DNA from: Prorocentrum cordatum
Taxonomy: Eukaryota; Sar; Dinophyceae; Prorocentrales; Prorocentraceae
Reading direction: 5' to 3'
Length of the DNA: 64,000 nucleotides
NCBI GenBank assembly: GCA_963575745.1
Contig: CAUYUJ010015763.1
Coordinates: 187,501-251,500, forward strand
Shown here in pieces: positions 62,000 through 64,000 of this stretch. Made by a program: the position numbers and the translations under genes. The number at the start of each line of letters is the position of its first letter. Position 1 is the first letter of the stretch. A model generated the notes under the pieces. It saw nothing but the letters and a program-made list of their open reading frames with translations, was not told the origin of the DNA and ran no database searches.

Positions 62000-62710
62000 C
62001 CCCGCGTGGGGTAATGAATGGCGACGACAACATCATGGATGAAATCAATGATCGTCATAGAAGAGGCGTCTGGCACGCGACTTCTCAGAACCCCTCTTGA
62101 CCCAGCCGGGGGCTATTTCTGGGTCGACACTCGGAGGTGCCCGTATCCAGGAGGAAGGATGACAGCATAGTCGGTGGCGTCTTCACGCCCAGCCCAACAG
62201 GTCTGTCGCGTTTAAAATTGATCCACGCAGCCGGACATTTACTGCAATGTTCGATGCTGTCGTCGCCGCTATTGCAACCGAGTGGACACTGCGACGGCTC
62301 GTCGACGCCGCCTTTCCCTTCGTGCCTCATACAACGACGGGTGTCCCAGCCATTGCACAACGGGGGTATGCTGACGCCACACTGGGTGGGTACCGCCTAT
62401 ACAGAATTTCGGAAAAAAAACCTGGTCACGCGCAACAAGTGCTGCCGCGTCGCATGCAAACTTCCACCGGGCCAGCTTGAGAGCAATGAACTGTAGTTGG
62501 TCAGGTCGGCACTGACGACTGATCAGCTCGGTTGCAATAGACTGGAAGCTGGCTGAACCATTCCCCGCAGGGCCGTTCAGCACCCTCTGGATCGGGCAGC
62601 AGCTGATCCCGTCCTTCTCCAATTGCTGCTCTGTCCGGTGCACGACTGCGAACAAATAGTTGGCGTGCCATCTCCCGAACGGGCCTTGCAGTACTCCTTC
62701 GCTCAGCATG
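62000..62710 (-). pseudogene. LINE ORF2 C-terminal remnant with zinc knuckle
   Basis: Minus-strand frame 62360-62085 reads MCNGWDTRRCMRHEGK and then QCPLGCNSGDDSIEHCSKCP, a C-x3-C-x8-H-x4-C type cluster typical of the end of dinoflagellate LINE ORF2 proteins, where a Cys-rich block precedes a C..C..H..CP motif. Another minus frame upstream (62709-62360) gives FIALKLARWKFACDAAALVA. The pieces are in different frames and the RT core is missing, so this is a decayed 3' fragment. Confidence 0.45.
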
Positions 62711-63739
62711 CGAAATTATTCTGCTCGCGATTTGCAATCCAGGGCGACATTTTCAATCACTTGCGGCTTAGCGGGAAAGGGAAACTTGAACCCGCATGCC
62801 TCTCGTAAGTTGCATAAGTCTTCGAGCAGAATCAAATTTCCAGGGCCCGGAGCCAAACGACGTAACGCCCACGAACAATCTCACCCATGGCCTCGGACAA
62901 GTCCTCAAGCTGCATCACGCAAAACATGCAAAACTAATGAAAGTGTTGAACACAATTCTGTTCAAAAAAATCCGAGGCGTCATTAATTCTGTATGCGTTT
63001 CGTGAATTTCCCTCGGGTGGGTGGATTGTCCCATGACAGATTTTTTGGCGCCGGGCACCACCCAGTAACCGAGGTGTGTTCAGCGAGCGGAAATCAGAAT
63101 GTCCCTCCATTTCGGCGCCATCTCGCGAATGAACGACCTCACGTTAGACTCCGGCTGGAAGCGCCAAAGTGGGTTACATACTGTATTGAGAGCCAACCGG
63201 GATATCTTTCCAATTCAGAGAACAGCTTGCTGATAACTGGGGCCGCCACAGTCATGACCCTCCCTCTTGGACGGCCCCGAAGGCAATTCGGAGGACCTCC
63301 GCGAAACTTCAAACCAACTATTCGCGGGCCTTCGGAGCCCCTGCGGCGGCCTTCGGGTTTTTTTCGGAAGCCTTCTGTTGCAAAGGGACCGACTGTCCCG
63401 CCGTTCTTACAGGCCTACCATAAAATGTCGCCGAGACAGGCGACTGTTCCAAGACAAGAGAAACATTGCTTGGACATAAGGCTGATGTTGTGAAAGGGAA
63501 TGATACCAGCCCGAAATATTCTAATAACATCTCGCGCAAACCACACAAGGTTCTTGGAAGATTCTCTGTTGATTATTGCGCGGCCTTCGGAAGCCCTCGG
63601 CGGCCACATCGGGGGACGGTACGGCCCCGCGGCTGCTCCATGCAAAACGTCGGGACCTGGACGCGGGGGACGAGGAGGGCTGGCAAGCTTGGCGTGCTCG
63701 ACCCACGGATCTGGAAATTTGCGACATCGCCATGGGAGC
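62711..63739. other. No gene recognised; CCTTCGGAGCCC words
   Basis: GGCCTTCGGAGCCC, GGCCTTCGGGTTT and GGCCTTCGGAAGCCC recur at about 63330, 63352 and 63582, with a related form at 61765. Confidence 0.4.
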
Positions 63740-63930
63740 ACTTGGAGCGCACCGAGTGGCACAAGCAAACCACGGGACAACCACGGGGGAACCACAGGAC
63801 GACCACGGGACAACCGCGGGACAACCATCAAGATAACCATCGGGACAACCGCGGGACAGCCACAAAACCACAAAACAACCACGGGACAACTAAGGGACAA
63901 CCACGGGACACCGCGGGACATACATGGGCA
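63740..63930. repeat. About 10-bp minisatellite (CCACGGGACAA)
   Basis: CCACGGGACAA, CCGCGGGACAA and CCATCGGGACAA run in tandem. Confidence 0.88.
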
Positions 63931-64000
63931 CGCCCTGGAGGGCGGGGATCCGACGCATTTTGGGCCCTGGCTTGTGCAGGAACACGCGCAGCTTCGCCTC

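Overview
The window reads as nuclear DNA of a dinoflagellate (inference). It is GC-rich apart from one AT-rich island and extremely rich in triplet microsatellites and minisatellites. Almost every recognisable coding stretch is a retrotransposon or transposon-like gene, often frameshifted. The layouts (tyrosine-recombinase retrotransposons, LINE-type reverse transcriptases, RING plus basic transposon-like proteins) resemble those I know from dinoflagellate genomes. No bacterial operon, rRNA, tRNA or CRISPR array was seen.

Layout. 1-3.9 kb (minus strand): a decayed tyrosine-recombinase (YR) retroelement with gag-like ORF, reverse transcriptase (RT), RNase H and YR, running off the left edge. 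4.2-6.9 kb: one long triplet-phased repeat tract. 7.4-8.35 kb: minisatellites. 8.37-19.83 kb (plus strand): a nested pair. A LINE with a restriction-like endonuclease is split by a 7.44-kb YR retroelement (8951-16390) that has split direct repeats (A1 ... B1-A2-B2), a gag-like ORF, an RT-RNase H ORF carrying an embedded cytosine-C5 methyltransferase domain, and a YR ORF. 20.5-23.3 kb: a zinc-cluster protein gene, broken by a frameshift and a stop. 23.3-36.1 kb: minisatellites and microsatellites with no convincing gene. 36.4-40.1 kb (minus): LINE RT remnants separated by a satellite block. 40.4-50.0 kb (minus): a cluster of decayed, transposon-like genes (RING-H2 plus coiled coil plus C-terminal conserved domain; basic Lys-rich protein; coiled-coil protein). 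50.5-51.9 kb: low-complexity ORF. 52.8-54.7 kb (minus): LINE ORF1-like protein and possible endonuclease debris. 54.8-64 kb: minisatellites, a foldback, a tandem array of about 292-bp units with hairpins, and a LINE ORF2 3' remnant.

How the parts relate. The YR element supplies its own RT, RNase H, methyltransferase and recombinase. Removing it restores the LINE reading frame exactly, which fixes its borders and shows no target-site duplication. The most unusual signal is a family of at least eleven short hairpins at 8.6-23.8 kb. Each shares the core GGGG(C/T)(C/A)GCCCC, but its flanking arms are unique to the copy and complementary to one another. Eight lie in open coding frames, where most encode a Gly-Ala-Ala-Pro linker. 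I do not recognise this family.
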